Origin: Limisphaerales bacterium
GTDB taxonomy: Bacteria; Verrucomicrobiota; Verrucomicrobiia; Limisphaerales; UBA11358
Length of the DNA stretch: 38,427 bases
Direction: 5' to 3'
Assembly (NCBI GenBank): GCA_003134375.1
Contig: PLAY01000102.1
Location: 1 to 38,427 of the forward strand
Made by a program: the position numbers and the translations under genes. Under the pieces are notes generated by a model. It made no database searches. It was given only the letters and a program-made list of their open reading frames with translations, and was not told the origin of the DNA. Below are positions 8,377-17,187 of this stretch, piece after piece; the first letter of the stretch is position 1; each line of letters begins with the position of its first letter.

Positions 8377-8550
8377 AGCATGCAAGATTTTAAGGACTTT
8401 TTGCCGGCCAAATAAGCAAAAAAATGCTTTGACTGTGATAATATTTTGTTGGTAGCTTTTACAAAATTATTGGCTGTTAGAATATTTTTTGAAATGTTTG
8501 AATGCAAAAGGGCTTGAACGGTCAAAAGAACGATCTGGTGGGGTAGTGAT

Positions 8551-9870
8551 ATGAAGAAATTTTTTGTCTCTGTGGGACTCATCGCTGCTGGGACGGCCAG
8601 CCTTCAGGGGGCCTATGCCCCTGATTGGAATTCCACGGAAGCTTCCATGTGGCGGGTTTCGGGCACGTTGCGCGGGTTTTACGATGACAACTACGAAACA
8701 GCGCCAGCGGGAGCCAAACAAGGCAGCTTCGGTTTTGAGGTTTCCCCACAACTTGAGCTTAACGTGCCACTGCAACAAACTGAGTTGGGGGTGCGCTACA
8801 CTTATGGTTTGTATTATTATCAGAAGCGGGAGGATTTAGGGGAAAACCCGATTGACCAGACCCATCAATTTGATTTGTGGGTGGATCACGCATTCACCGA
8901 GCGTTGGCAGGGAAAAGTGCAGGATTCATTCGTCATGGGACAGGAGCCGGAATTAATCAATGGTGGTACTTTGCATCGTACCTCTGGAGATAACATCAGC
9001 AATTCGGGCACCTTGACTTTGAACACAATTTGGACGCGGTTGTTCAGCACCGCGTTGAACTATCGAAACACAATCATTGATTACCAGAACCACGGCGCCA
9101 CCGACGCAGATGTTCTACCCGGGGGGAGAGGGGCCAGCCTTGCTGGTGAGTTGAATCGCATTGACCAATCGGTTTCGTTGGATCTTCAATGGCTTGTCGC
9201 ACCGGAAACCACTGCCTTCGTTGGCGGCTCGCTCGAGTGGGTAAACTATACGGCAGACGAACCGATTGCCCCTGATTATTATGCGTCTTTACGCGACCCG
9301 ACAGCTCCGCGTACGTATCTTAACAGCGACGCTCGCGACAATCGTTCGTATTATGGATATGTGGGTGTCCAGCGCAGTGTGCTTGCGAATTTGAGCCTCA
9401 CCGCCAAAGGCGGAATACAGTACACTGAGAATTATAATGATCCGTCTGACTCAACTTCGCTCAATCCGTATGCGGATCTTTCGTTGATTTACACCTACTT
9501 GCCGGGCAGTTACGCCCAAATTGGTTTTACTCAATCGCAGAACGCAACCGACCAGGTTTCACCTGACCCGGCCACCGGCAGTTTCGCCTTGGATCAGGAA
9601 AGTTCCACGGTTTACGGTTCCATCAATCATCAATTGACATCCAAGCTGCTGGGCACAGTCATTGGGCGCTGGCAACATTCGATATACAACCAGGGCCTTT
9701 ACAATAATCAGGCGGATGATTACTATAGTTTGGGGGCGAACCTGTCGTATAGTTTCAACAAGCATCTTTCAGCTGAAGCCGGCTATAATTTTGATGATCT
9801 TGTCTCTAAAATTCCGGGGAACGGTTACACGCGCAACCGTGTTTATTTGGGAGTTACAGCCGCCTATTAG
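8551..9870 (+). CDS. Outer-membrane beta-barrel protein of exopolysaccharide cluster
   Basis: A 439-residue secreted protein with a clear signal peptide (MKKFFVSVGLIAAGTASLQGAYA, cleavage near residue 23). The rest has alternating polar and aromatic strands rich in Tyr, Asn and Asp, and it ends GVTAAY with a C-terminal aromatic residue as expected of BAM-assembled barrels. It sits directly upstream of the Wzc-like and Wza-like genes. Barrels of this kind (the EpsL or PEP-CTERM-associated type) are found in exopolysaccharide operons of other bacteria, which suggests a role in polymer passage or surface binding. That is inferred from context. A GTGGGG stretch lies a few bases before the ATG. 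Confidence 0.75.
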   Translation: MKKFFVSVGLIAAGTASLQGAYAPDWNSTEASMWRVSGTLRGFYDDNYETAPAGAKQGSFGFEVSPQLELNVPLQQTELGVRYTYGLYYYQKREDLGENPIDQTHQFDLWVDHAFTERWQGKVQDSFVMGQEPELINGGTLHRTSGDNISNSGTLTLNTIWTRLFSTALNYRNTIIDYQNHGATDADVLPGGRGASLAGELNRIDQSVSLDLQWLVAPETTAFVGGSLEWVNYTADEPIAPDYYASLRDPTAPRTYLNSDARDNRSYYGYVGVQRSVLANLSLTAKGGIQYTENYNDPSDSTSLNPYADLSLIYTYLPGSYAQIGFTQSQNATDQVSPDPATGSFALDQESSTVYGSINHQLTSKLLGTVIGRWQHSIYNQGLYNNQADDYYSLGANLSYSFNKHLSAEAGYNFDDLVSKIPGNGYTRNRVYLGVTAAY

Positions 9871-9908
9871 CCAGCCGTGTCAAACCAAATTGTTTTGAAC
9901 GTTTAGAC

Positions 9909-9946
9909 GGGAGCCGGGTCAATGGTCTGGCTTCCATTATTTTTTT
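9909..9946 (+). terminator. Hairpin with T-tract between barrel gene and wzc-like gene
   Basis: GGGAGCC (9909-9915) can pair with GGCTTCC (9929-9935, one G-U), followed by ATTATTTTTTT (9936-9946). This is an intrinsic-terminator shape sitting 8 bp before the Wzc-like ATG, so it could limit readthrough from the barrel gene or hide the next start. Confidence 0.45.
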
Positions 9947-9953
9947 CCGACAT

Positions 9954-12125
9954 ATGGATTCATTACAAAATCAGCCGCAACAGGAAACCAGGCTGCACTT
10001 TCTGGACTATTGGCGCATTATCCGCATTCGCAAGGCCATCATCATCACTGTTTTTCTGATCACCGCCATCGTCGCCACCGCGGTAACATTCCTTTTGCCC
10101 GAATCCTATGCCAGCACGGCCCGAATCAGAATCGAACCCGACACCATCTCCGACATTCGAGGGGTTGGCGACGTAATGCCATACGCGGCTTACGACCCTT
10201 ATTTCATTCAGACCGAATTTGAAATCATCCAGGATCGTGTTGTTTTGGGAAAAGTCATTGAATCCCTTAATCTGAACGAAGTATGGGGCAAAAAATACTT
10301 TGGCGGCGAGATGCTCAAAACTCCCGAGACCATGGAGTTTCTCAAGAAACGAATGAGCCTGATGCCCGTGCGCAACACCAAGCTCATTGAAATCACCGTC
10401 TATAGCGAAGACAAAAACGACGCTGCGCGCCTCGCCAATACCATTGCTGAAACCTACCGCGATTACCGCCTCCATCTGCGCAGGCAACTCAGCCTGAATG
10501 GCATCAAGGTTTTGGAAGATCGGTTCCAGTCGGACGGAGAGCAAATCGAAGCTATTCAAATCAAAGTGGACACCCTGCGCAAGGAATTGGGCGTCAATGA
10601 CAGTGATCCCAACTCCATGCTCCCCACGCCTACGCTCTCGCAGGAACAAGTGCGCAACTACAACGCCATGCGTCTCGAAGGCGAGACGCACTACATGAAA
10701 CTGGAGAAAGAAGTGACCCAACTTCAGGTATTAAGCCCGGATAAAATGAGGGACGTTCTCCCCACGTTGGCCCCGGATCCAGCCCTGTCCGAGTTGTTGA
10801 ACAAACTGCATGAGTCTGAACAGACCTTCGTCACTTTGACCAACGACTATTCCCCGGCCGATCTACATATCACCCGTATTCAATCCATGATTGACGAGTT
10901 GAATCATCAGATTGACGCCCGGGTCGCCGGCATCATGGCCGGTTTGGAAAATCAGGTCCAGTCAGAGAAAGCCGCGCTCGACGCACTTACCGCCAGCGTT
11001 GAAACAGCCAAAGACAAGGACCAGACGGATTTCACCAAAGGCCAGCCCTACTGGTTGGTAAAGCGCGAACTGGGAGAAAAGATCGAATTCCACAGGCTGC
11101 TTGGCGTCAAAATTGCACAAGAAAAGCTCGACCTTGAAATTCCCAAAACTTCAATAGTGGAAATTACCGGCCAAGCCGAGCCTGGAGACCGCCCCGTCAA
11201 ACCAAACAAGACATTGAACATCGTTCTCGGTGTTATCATCGGCTTGATCATGGGGGTCGGTTTGGCCTTCTTCATTGAATATCTGGATACCAGTGTCAAG
11301 ACGATTGACGAGGTGGAGCGTGCGTTCCAATCGCCGGTGCTTGGCGTTATCCCGCAAAACGTTGGTTACTTGGTGGACGAAGGCCTCGAAAGCCCGCACG
11401 CCGAGGCCTACCGCGTGCTGCGCACCAATATCCTGTTCTCACGCAAGGACGAAAAGCTCAACACCGTTGTCGTCGTCAGTGCCGGTGCGGGAGAAGGCAA
11501 ATCCATCACCGTGGTGAATCTGGCCACAGTATTTGCTCAAGCCGGCCAGCGTATATTGGTCGTGGATTCCGACCTGCGCCGTCCGACACTGCATAAACTG
11601 TTGCACGTCAGCAACAATATCGGCCTGACCAATTATCTGCTGAAACAAAACCAGCTCGAAGAAGTCATCCAGACCACCGGCGTGCCGATGCTTGACTTCA
11701 TGGCCAGCGGCAAACTGCCGAGCACTTCGATGAGCATTCTCGGTTCGGCGCAGATGAAGGAAATGGTCGCCGAATTAAAGCAGCGATACGATTTCATCTT
11801 CTTTGATTCGCCGCCCATTCTGGGTGTGAGCGACGCCTCGGTCCTGGCCAGTGAAGTGGACATGGTCATCCAGGTTATTCAATACCGCCGCTATCCACAG
11901 CCCATGAGCATCCGCGCCAAGCAATTGATCGAAAAAGTCGGCGGCAACCTCATCGGCATCCTCCTCAACAATATCAACATGTCACAGGACGAAAGCTATT
12001 ACTACTATACCGGCTACTATCACGGCAATTATTACTACACGCGCAACGAAGACGCTCTGGAAACTCCCGCCAAGGGAAAAGATCCCGATGACACCGACAC
12101 GATCGGGATTAAACAAAAGTATTGA
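9954..12125 (+). CDS. Wzc-like polysaccharide co-polymerase / BY tyrosine kinase
   Basis: This inner-membrane protein of 723 residues couples a chain-length (Wzz) domain to a bacterial tyrosine kinase and controls assembly of capsule or exopolysaccharide. TM1 is at 29-48, the periplasmic coiled-coil region at 50-415, and TM2 at about 421-441. The cytoplasmic kinase has Walker A SAGAGEGKS (509-517), Walker A' VVDSDLRRP (536-544) and Walker B FIFFDSPP (614-621). The tail has nine tyrosines at 682-695, the autophosphorylation cluster that defines BY-kinases. No tyrosine phosphatase gene is nearby. The start has no visible ribosome-binding site and follows a hairpin with a T-run, which could mean translation depends on leader structure. 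Confidence 0.92.
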   Translation: MDSLQNQPQQETRLHFLDYWRIIRIRKAIIITVFLITAIVATAVTFLLPESYASTARIRIEPDTISDIRGVGDVMPYAAYDPYFIQTEFEIIQDRVVLGKVIESLNLNEVWGKKYFGGEMLKTPETMEFLKKRMSLMPVRNTKLIEITVYSEDKNDAARLANTIAETYRDYRLHLRRQLSLNGIKVLEDRFQSDGEQIEAIQIKVDTLRKELGVNDSDPNSMLPTPTLSQEQVRNYNAMRLEGETHYMKLEKEVTQLQVLSPDKMRDVLPTLAPDPALSELLNKLHESEQTFVTLTNDYSPADLHITRIQSMIDELNHQIDARVAGIMAGLENQVQSEKAALDALTASVETAKDKDQTDFTKGQPYWLVKRELGEKIEFHRLLGVKIAQEKLDLEIPKTSIVEITGQAEPGDRPVKPNKTLNIVLGVIIGLIMGVGLAFFIEYLDTSVKTIDEVERAFQSPVLGVIPQNVGYLVDEGLESPHAEAYRVLRTNILFSRKDEKLNTVVVVSAGAGEGKSITVVNLATVFAQAGQRILVVDSDLRRPTLHKLLHVSNNIGLTNYLLKQNQLEEVIQTTGVPMLDFMASGKLPSTSMSILGSAQMKEMVAELKQRYDFIFFDSPPILGVSDASVLASEVDMVIQVIQYRRYPQPMSIRAKQLIEKVGGNLIGILLNNINMSQDESYYYYTGYYHGNYYYTRNEDALETPAKGKDPDDTDTIGIKQKY

Positions 12126-12157
12126 TTGTGCGCCCAGTTTCGTATGGATTAGGGACA

Positions 12158-12805
12158 ATGAAATTATTTTGGAAAGCAACAAGTTTGGGATTCTTTGCCT
12201 GTGGCCTGCTGTTCACCGGTGTGATTTTCACCGGATGCTACTCGCCATCAAGCAATCCCATCTTTTCCGACACCCCCATTCCGCCGGTAATGATCGGTTC
12301 GCCATCCACAGGCTATAGCGCGGTGGAGGTTGCCCGTTTTCATATCGGTGACTCTGTCTCGGTGGCCTTGACCGGCCTGCCGGAAATCATAGAACCACAC
12401 GTGGAGCCCATCAAAGAAGATGGCACCATCACCATGCCTGATATCGGCCACGTTCAGGCTGCGGGTAAAACTGCGGGGGAACTTCAGAACGAAATATATA
12501 ATCTCTATGTGCCGAAGTATTACCGCCATCTCACCGTCACGGTGAATGCCGGTGACCGCGTCTATTACGTCACCGGTGAAGTCAAGAATCCCGGCCGCCA
12601 GCTCTACGCCGGCCAAATGACCGTCACCAAAGCCATCACCACGGCGGGTGACTTTACTGACTTTGCCAATCACAAAAACGTCAGACTCATCCGTGCCAAT
12701 GGCCAGACCATCAAGGTCAATTGCAACAAAGCCCTTCAGGATCAGTCCCAGGACCCGCTGGTGTATCCCAACGATCAGGTCCAAGTGCAGCGCCGATTTT
12801 GGTGA
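12158..12805 (+). CDS. Wza-like polysaccharide export lipoprotein
   Basis: The 215-residue product begins with a lipoprotein signal (MKLFWKATSLGFF, lipobox FTGC with Cys27), followed by a polysaccharide-export domain (HIGDSVSVALTG, then ITMPDIGHVQAAG) and a SLBB domain (VYYVTGEVKNPGRQL). Wza-family proteins form the outer-membrane or periplasmic channel through which polymer leaves. This one is shorter than E. coli Wza (about 380 residues), with one SLBB repeat and no obvious C-terminal helix for crossing the outer membrane, so the preceding beta-barrel may supply the pore. ATG at 12158 is chosen because it opens the signal peptide; the frame is also open from a TTG at 12122. The gene follows the Wzc-like gene by 32 bp. 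Confidence 0.88.
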   Translation: MKLFWKATSLGFFACGLLFTGVIFTGCYSPSSNPIFSDTPIPPVMIGSPSTGYSAVEVARFHIGDSVSVALTGLPEIIEPHVEPIKEDGTITMPDIGHVQAAGKTAGELQNEIYNLYVPKYYRHLTVTVNAGDRVYYVTGEVKNPGRQLYAGQMTVTKAITTAGDFTDFANHKNVRLIRANGQTIKVNCNKALQDQSQDPLVYPNDQVQVQRRFW

Positions 12806-13194
12806 TGATTCAACTCAACATCCTTTCAGGAAGAAAGGCGGGCGCTCAATCGGCAGCCCGCCGTTTTCCTTTCCGCATCGGACGTGCGTCTGGAAACGAA
12901 CTGCAACTCGACGATGACGGCATTTGGGATCAGCATCTCACACTGGAATTTAACCGGCAGAAAGGTTTCATGCTCGCAACCGCGCCAAACGCCCTGACCA
13001 CCGTCAACGGCGAACCCGTTCAGACCGCGATTCTTCGGAATGGTGACATCATCACCCTCGGTTCCGCCAAACTCCAGTTCTGGCTTGCCGCCGCCCGCCA
13101 GCGCAGCCTGCACCTGCGTGAAGCATTCGTCTGGGCATTGCTGGTTGCCGTCACCGCCGCCCAGTTTGCATTGATCTACTGGCTTATCCGTTAA
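12805..13194 (+). CDS. FHA-domain protein with C-terminal membrane anchor
   Basis: A 129-residue protein whose start codon shares one base with the Wza-like stop (TGATG), so the two are translationally coupled. Residues 3-93 form a forkhead-associated fold: [13 protein letters not shown] (23-35), QHLTLEF, NG (68-69) and [14 protein letters not shown] (79-92). The core Arg27 and His44 are kept, but the phosphate-contacting serine of the usual SxxH is Trp41. A single TM helix (about 108-127) anchors it, with the domain on the cytoplasmic side. Coupling to a tyrosine-kinase operon suggests an adaptor of the export complex. Whether it still binds phosphopeptides is doubtful. Its stop overlaps the convergent purH stop. 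Confidence 0.8.
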   Translation: MIQLNILSGRKAGAQSAARRFPFRIGRASGNELQLDDDGIWDQHLTLEFNRQKGFMLATAPNALTTVNGEPVQTAILRNGDIITLGSAKLQFWLAAARQRSLHLREAFVWALLVAVTAAQFALIYWLIR

Positions 13195-14801
13195 TGCCGG
13201 AAATGCCGCGCGCCGGTGAAGACCATGGCCATGTTCCGTTCATCCGCTGCCGCAATCACTTCCGCGTCACGTACCGAACCGCCCGGTTGAATCGCCGCCG
13301 TTGCGCCCGCTTCCGCCGCCGCAATCAAACCATCCGGGAACGGGAAAAATGCGTCGCTGCAAACCACGCTGCCTTTCAGCGAAAGCCTTGCCTCGCCCGC
13401 TTTCCAGACCGCAATCCGGCTTGCGTCCACGCGGCTCATTTGTCCGGCGCCAATGCCCAGCGTCCGGTCGGCCGCCCCATAAACAATCGCGTTTGACTTC
13501 ACGTGCTTGACCACGCGCCAGCCAAAAAGCATTGCGCGCAATTCATTGTCCGTCGGCTGCCGGCGGGTGACGATTTTCAAATCCGCGCGCGCCGCTGTTT
13601 TCAAATCGCGCTCCTGCAATAAAAACGAATTTGCCCCGACACTTCGCACGTCCAGCGACCGTGCGGCGAGCGGTGATTTCAAGACTTTGAGCAGCCGCAG
13701 ATTTTTTTTCTTTTGCAAAATCGCCAATGCTTCCGCTGAAAAATCCGGCGCCACGATGACCTCGCTGAAAATTTCCGCGATGGCCTCCGCGCACGCGCCG
13801 TCGAGCGGACGGTTTACGGCGATAATGCCGCCAAACGGCGCCTGTTTGTCCGTCGCAAACGCCTTGTCCCACGCCTCACGCAAATTTGTGCCTTGGCCAA
13901 CCCCGCACGGATTGGTGTGCTTCAAAATCGCCAGCGTTGGCGGGTCGTCCGAAAACTCCGCAATCAAATTCGCTGCCGCCGTCAAATCCAGAATGTTGTT
14001 GTAGGAAAGTTCCTTGCCGTGCAGTTGCTGGAAAAATTCATTGAAACCGCCGTATAGCGCCGCCGCTTGATGCGGATTTTCCCCGTAGCGCAACGGCTGT
14101 GCCAGTGGCGCGGAAATTGAAAGCAGGACAGGCATCTTGCCTGTCTCATTATTTTTCGTTCCCCTTGAGGCGGGAGATGGATTTGGAGACAGGCAAGATG
14201 CCTGCCCTACGTTGAATTCTTTTTGCAGATGCGCGGCAATGGCGCCGTCATAGGCGGCAGTGCGCGCAAAAACTTTCGCTGCCAGTTTGCGCCGCAGTTC
14301 GAGGGTCGTATCGCCGTTGGCGGAAATTTGTTCCGCGACTTCCGCGTAGTCCAGCGGATCAACGACCACCGTGACACTGTCATGATTTTTCGCCGCACTG
14401 CGCAGCATCGAAGGCCCACCGATGTCGATGTTCTCAATCGCGTCGTGCAAGGTGACATCCGGCTTCGCCACCGTCTGCTCAAACGGATAAAGGTTCACCA
14501 CCACGAGATCAATCGGTTGAATATGGTGCGTGCGGATGGCGGCTTCGTGCGTTTCGTTGCCGCGAATGAAAAGCAAACCACCGTGGACTTTGGGATGCAA
14601 AGTCTTGACGCGGCCATCGAGCATTTCAGGAAAGCCCGTGTATTCGCTGACGTCCTTCACCGCGAGTCCGGCCTCGCGCAGCGTTTTGGCAGTGCCGCCA
14701 GTGGAAATAATTTCAATTCCGGCCTTGGCCAGAATTTGCGCGAACGGAACCAGCCCCGTTTTATCCGAAACCGAAATCAGCGCCCGTTGAATTTTTGCCA
14801 T
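13191..14801 (-). CDS. purH: Bifunctional AICAR transformylase / IMP cyclohydrolase with repeat insert
   Basis: PurH carries out the last two steps of de novo IMP synthesis. The N-terminal IMP cyclohydrolase domain shows [19 protein letters not shown] and [15 protein letters not shown]. The transformylase domain starts at LRYGENPHQ and includes LKHTNPCG. Length from ATG 14801 is 536, versus about 510-525 in most bacteria. The extra residues (about 198-226, VGQASCLSP...TGKMPVLL) lie at the domain junction and are encoded by a palindromic repeat. The frame stays open upstream to a TTG at 14843, which adds 14 residues not typical of the family. It lies 43 bp downstream of the TolC-like gene on the same strand. 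Its TAA overlaps the convergent FHA gene's TAA within TTAA. Confidence 0.95.
   Translation of the reverse strand: MAKIQRALISVSDKTGLVPFAQILAKAGIEIISTGGTAKTLREAGLAVKDVSEYTGFPEMLDGRVKTLHPKVHGGLLFIRGNETHEAAIRTHHIQPIDLVVVNLYPFEQTVAKPDVTLHDAIENIDIGGPSMLRSAAKNHDSVTVVVDPLDYAEVAEQISANGDTTLELRRKLAAKVFARTAAYDGAIAAHLQKEFNVGQASCLSPNPSPASRGTKNNETGKMPVLLSISAPLAQPLRYGENPHQAAALYGGFNEFFQQLHGKELSYNNILDLTAAANLIAEFSDDPPTLAILKHTNPCGVGQGTNLREAWDKAFATDKQAPFGGIIAVNRPLDGACAEAIAEIFSEVIVAPDFSAEALAILQKKKNLRLLKVLKSPLAARSLDVRSVGANSFLLQERDLKTAARADLKIVTRRQPTDNELRAMLFGWRVVKHVKSNAIVYGAADRTLGIGAGQMSRVDASRIAVWKAGEARLSLKGSVVCSDAFFPFPDGLIAAAEAGATAAIQPGGSVRDAEVIAAADERNMAMVFTGARHFRH
14124..14210. repeat. Palindromic repeat inside purH, GTRGGRC class
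   Basis: Arms of 22 nt at 14125-14146 and 14187-14208 are complementary at 21 of 22 positions, with a central segment of 40 nt. The coding-strand start reads GTAGGGCAGGCATCTTGCC. In purH it encodes VGQASCLS...ETGKMPVLL, matching the insert in RsmA in pattern and phase although the enzymes are unrelated. Confidence 0.9.
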
Positions 14802-14844
14802 GGCCCGACAAAATCTCAGAGCCACCGGTTTCGTCAATGGCAAA

Positions 14845-16224
14845 TCATGGTTTTGACGGCGCGGGCTTTTGAATCATATCCTCGCCGATGGCGCGTTCGA
14901 GTCTGGCGCGAGCGACGGCATAATCGTGTAACGCCTGAATTTGCGTCGTGCGCGCCTGCGTCAGCGAAGTCTCGGCGTCGAGCACGTCGAGTTGCGTGCT
15001 GGTGCCGGCCTCGGCGCGCGCTCGCGCCTCGCGCAGGGCTTCATCGGCCTGCTCTTGCACTTTTTGCTGCGACTCCAGAACTTCCCGCGCCTCGATGAAA
15101 TCGGAATAGGCCGTGCGAACTTCAAGCTCAATTTGGCGTCCCTTGTCGTCCACGTCCGTCCTGGATTTTTCGTAAAGCGCCCTGGCTTGGACAACTTTGC
15201 CGTGCGTGAGCATTCCGTCGAATATGTCCCAGCTCAACTGTCCGCCGGCATTCCAGCCGCGAATATCGTGATCGAGTTCGACCGGCGGCGTATATTGCGC
15301 GTTATACCAGCCATAACCCGCGAAGACCTGAACCGTTGGTTTGTAGCCGGCTTTGGCGTTCACGACATTCAAGCGTTGCAACTCCGCCGTTTTGCGCACG
15401 GCGACAAGTTCCGTGCGTCGGGCCAGTGCCTGCTGAATCGCCGCCGGCAAATCCACCTGATACGGTGCGGCGTCGAGCATATCCGTCAGGTTCAACGGAA
15501 TGTCCTCCCAGATTTCACGCGGCAGATTGTAGCCCAGCAGATTCGACAAATTATTTTTGGCGATGCGATAATCGTTTCGCGCCCGGATCAGGGCCGGACG
15601 CTCATTGGCGACAGCGACTTCGGCGCGGAGCACGTTGAAGTGCGGCACGGTGCCGGCATCGTAGCGGCGTTGCTGGTCTTCGAGTTCCTTTTGGAGCAAA
15701 TTGACCGAGGCTTCATGCACGGTGATTTGTTGGGCGGCAAGCAGTACGTCGTAATAGGCCAGGCGTACGACGAGCAGCGTGTCATCACGCACAGCCTGAA
15801 ATTGCGCAACGGCCTGCTGCTTCGTGGCAGTGGCTGCTTTCAGCGCTGCAACCATTTTTCCGCCTTCATAAATGGATTGGACGATTTGAACGCCCGAATT
15901 CCAGTTTTGATGTGGTGGGGTGAAGGTGAAGACTCCAGGATCAGAAAGGGATTCAATCGCGTGAGGATCGGTGTCCTTGTATTGGCCGGTGGCTTGAACC
16001 CGGGGCAGGGCGACGGCGCGAGTTTGCACGACCACGCCATACTGCGCATCCAGATCGTTCCCGGCCTTGAGGATCGTGGCATTTTGTTGAAGCGCGATAT
16101 TGAGGCAGTCGGTCAGCGACAGCGGACGCGTGATCCAGCCGGGCAAACTGGTATTTGTGTTTTGCGCTGTTATGTTCCAGACAAAACAAATGAGCAACCC
16201 GGCGCCGAATAACAACTTTTTCAT
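14845..16224 (-). CDS. TolC-family outer-membrane efflux protein
   Basis: A 459-residue TolC/OprM-type protein with a signal peptide ([20 protein letters not shown]) and two outer-membrane efflux repeats. The first begins [14 protein letters not shown]; the repeats contain long heptad-rich helices ([41 protein letters not shown] split between helices). It forms the trimeric exit duct for tripartite pumps or type I secretion. It is divergent from the HlyD-like gene, with 75 bp between starts, and so belongs functionally to the exporter at 16300-19357. No lipobox is seen, so it is not a lipid-anchored OprM type. Confidence 0.9.
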   Translation of the reverse strand: MKKLLFGAGLLICFVWNITAQNTNTSLPGWITRPLSLTDCLNIALQQNATILKAGNDLDAQYGVVVQTRAVALPRVQATGQYKDTDPHAIESLSDPGVFTFTPPHQNWNSGVQIVQSIYEGGKMVAALKAATATKQQAVAQFQAVRDDTLLVVRLAYYDVLLAAQQITVHEASVNLLQKELEDQQRRYDAGTVPHFNVLRAEVAVANERPALIRARNDYRIAKNNLSNLLGYNLPREIWEDIPLNLTDMLDAAPYQVDLPAAIQQALARRTELVAVRKTAELQRLNVVNAKAGYKPTVQVFAGYGWYNAQYTPPVELDHDIRGWNAGGQLSWDIFDGMLTHGKVVQARALYEKSRTDVDDKGRQIELEVRTAYSDFIEAREVLESQQKVQEQADEALREARARAEAGTSTQLDVLDAETSLTQARTTQIQALHDYAVARARLERAIGEDMIQKPAPSKP

Positions 16225-16299
16225 ACGGCCATGAATCTATCAGTTGGTCAATTCGGTGCAAACTTGCAATTTTTTGTTGCATGGGTTTTCCTTTGCCCG

Positions 16300-17112
16300 A
16301 TGTGGCGGCGAAGAATATTTGTTTTAACCTTCAGTTTTGCACTGGCTGCGATTTTTGTCGCTGGTTGTTCCTCGAACTCTTCAAACGCCTTTCAAGGCTA
16401 CATCGAAGGCGAATACGTTTATGTGGCGTCACCGCTCGGCGGCGCGCTGACGAACCTCGCCGTGGCGCGCGGCGATGCGATCAAAGCCGGACAGTTGTTG
16501 TTTGAACTGGAACGCGGGTCGGAAGCCGCTGCTGTCCAACAGGCGGAAAAAAATCTCGCGCAGGCGAAGGCCAGTCTCGCGCTTTCCGAAGCTGAATTCG
16601 CCCGCCGCCAGCAATTGCGCAACGATCAGGGGGTGATTTCTGCCGAAGAGCTCGACCAGACCCGCGCCCAACGCGACGCCGACCTGGCCCAGGTGGAATC
16701 ACAAACCGCCGCGCTGGACAAGGCCCGCTGGTCGTTCGACCAAAAACAACAATTTGCGCCGACGAATGCGCTGGTGCAGGACACCTTGTATCGCGCCGGC
16801 GAATGGGTCGCGGCGGGCAATCCGGTCGTCGAGTTGTTGCCGCCAGCCAATATCAAAGCGCGCTTTTTCGTTCCCCAGGCAGTATTGCCGCGAATCAAGC
16901 CCGGGCAAACGGTCAGCGTGACATTCGACGGCGGCCAGCACGCCTATTCGGCCACCGTCAATTACATTTCCACGCAGGCCGAGTTCACCCCGCCCGTAAT
17001 TTACAGCCGCGAAAACCGCTCCAAGCTCGTTTTTATGATCGAGGCGAGATTTTCTCCGGCGGATGCGGCCGCCCTTCGCCCCGGCCAGCCGGTGGATGTG
17101 GCGTTGAAATAA
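16300..17112 (+). CDS. HlyD/MacA-type periplasmic adaptor lipoprotein
   Basis: A membrane-fusion protein of 270 residues. From ATG 16300 it begins MWRRRIFVLTFSF and carries lipobox VAGC with Cys23, so it is probably an inner-membrane lipoprotein facing the periplasm. A biotinyl-lipoyl-like half (SPLGGALTNLAVARGDAIKAGQ) is followed by a helical hairpin (about 75-150, Ala/Gln/Glu-rich), the second lipoyl half and a beta-barrel (IKARFFVPQAVLPRIKPGQ). It resembles YbhG-like adaptors that serve ABC exporters. The frame is open from 16231, but those 23 residues would put a hydrophobic stretch before the signal peptide, so the later start is preferred. It is followed by the ABC ATPase gene across a repeat. 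Confidence 0.87.
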   Translation: MWRRRIFVLTFSFALAAIFVAGCSSNSSNAFQGYIEGEYVYVASPLGGALTNLAVARGDAIKAGQLLFELERGSEAAAVQQAEKNLAQAKASLALSEAEFARRQQLRNDQGVISAEELDQTRAQRDADLAQVESQTAALDKARWSFDQKQQFAPTNALVQDTLYRAGEWVAAGNPVVELLPPANIKARFFVPQAVLPRIKPGQTVSVTFDGGQHAYSATVNYISTQAEFTPPVIYSRENRSKLVFMIEARFSPADAAALRPGQPVDVALK

Positions 17113-17114
17113 AA

Positions 17115-17184
17115 CGTGAAACGTGATGCGTGAAAAACCATTGACGCCCAAATGTAATTCACGCATCACGTTTTACGTTTCACG
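17115..17184. repeat. Inverted repeat between adaptor and ABC ATPase genes
   Basis: The arms are CGTGAAACGTGATGCGTGAA (17115-17134) and its complement at 17158-17184, which contains seven extra bases that would bulge. The element fills the whole 75-bp gap and ends three bases before the ATPase ATG, so it replaces any ribosome-binding site and could fold in the mRNA. Confidence 0.8.
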
Positions 17185-17187
17185 CAA

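Noticed and set aside
14941-16212. 423-residue plus-strand open frame
   Set aside because: It is antisense to the TolC-like gene, which has a signal peptide and full family features. The frame has Arg/His-rich composition typical of a shadow in GC-rich DNA.
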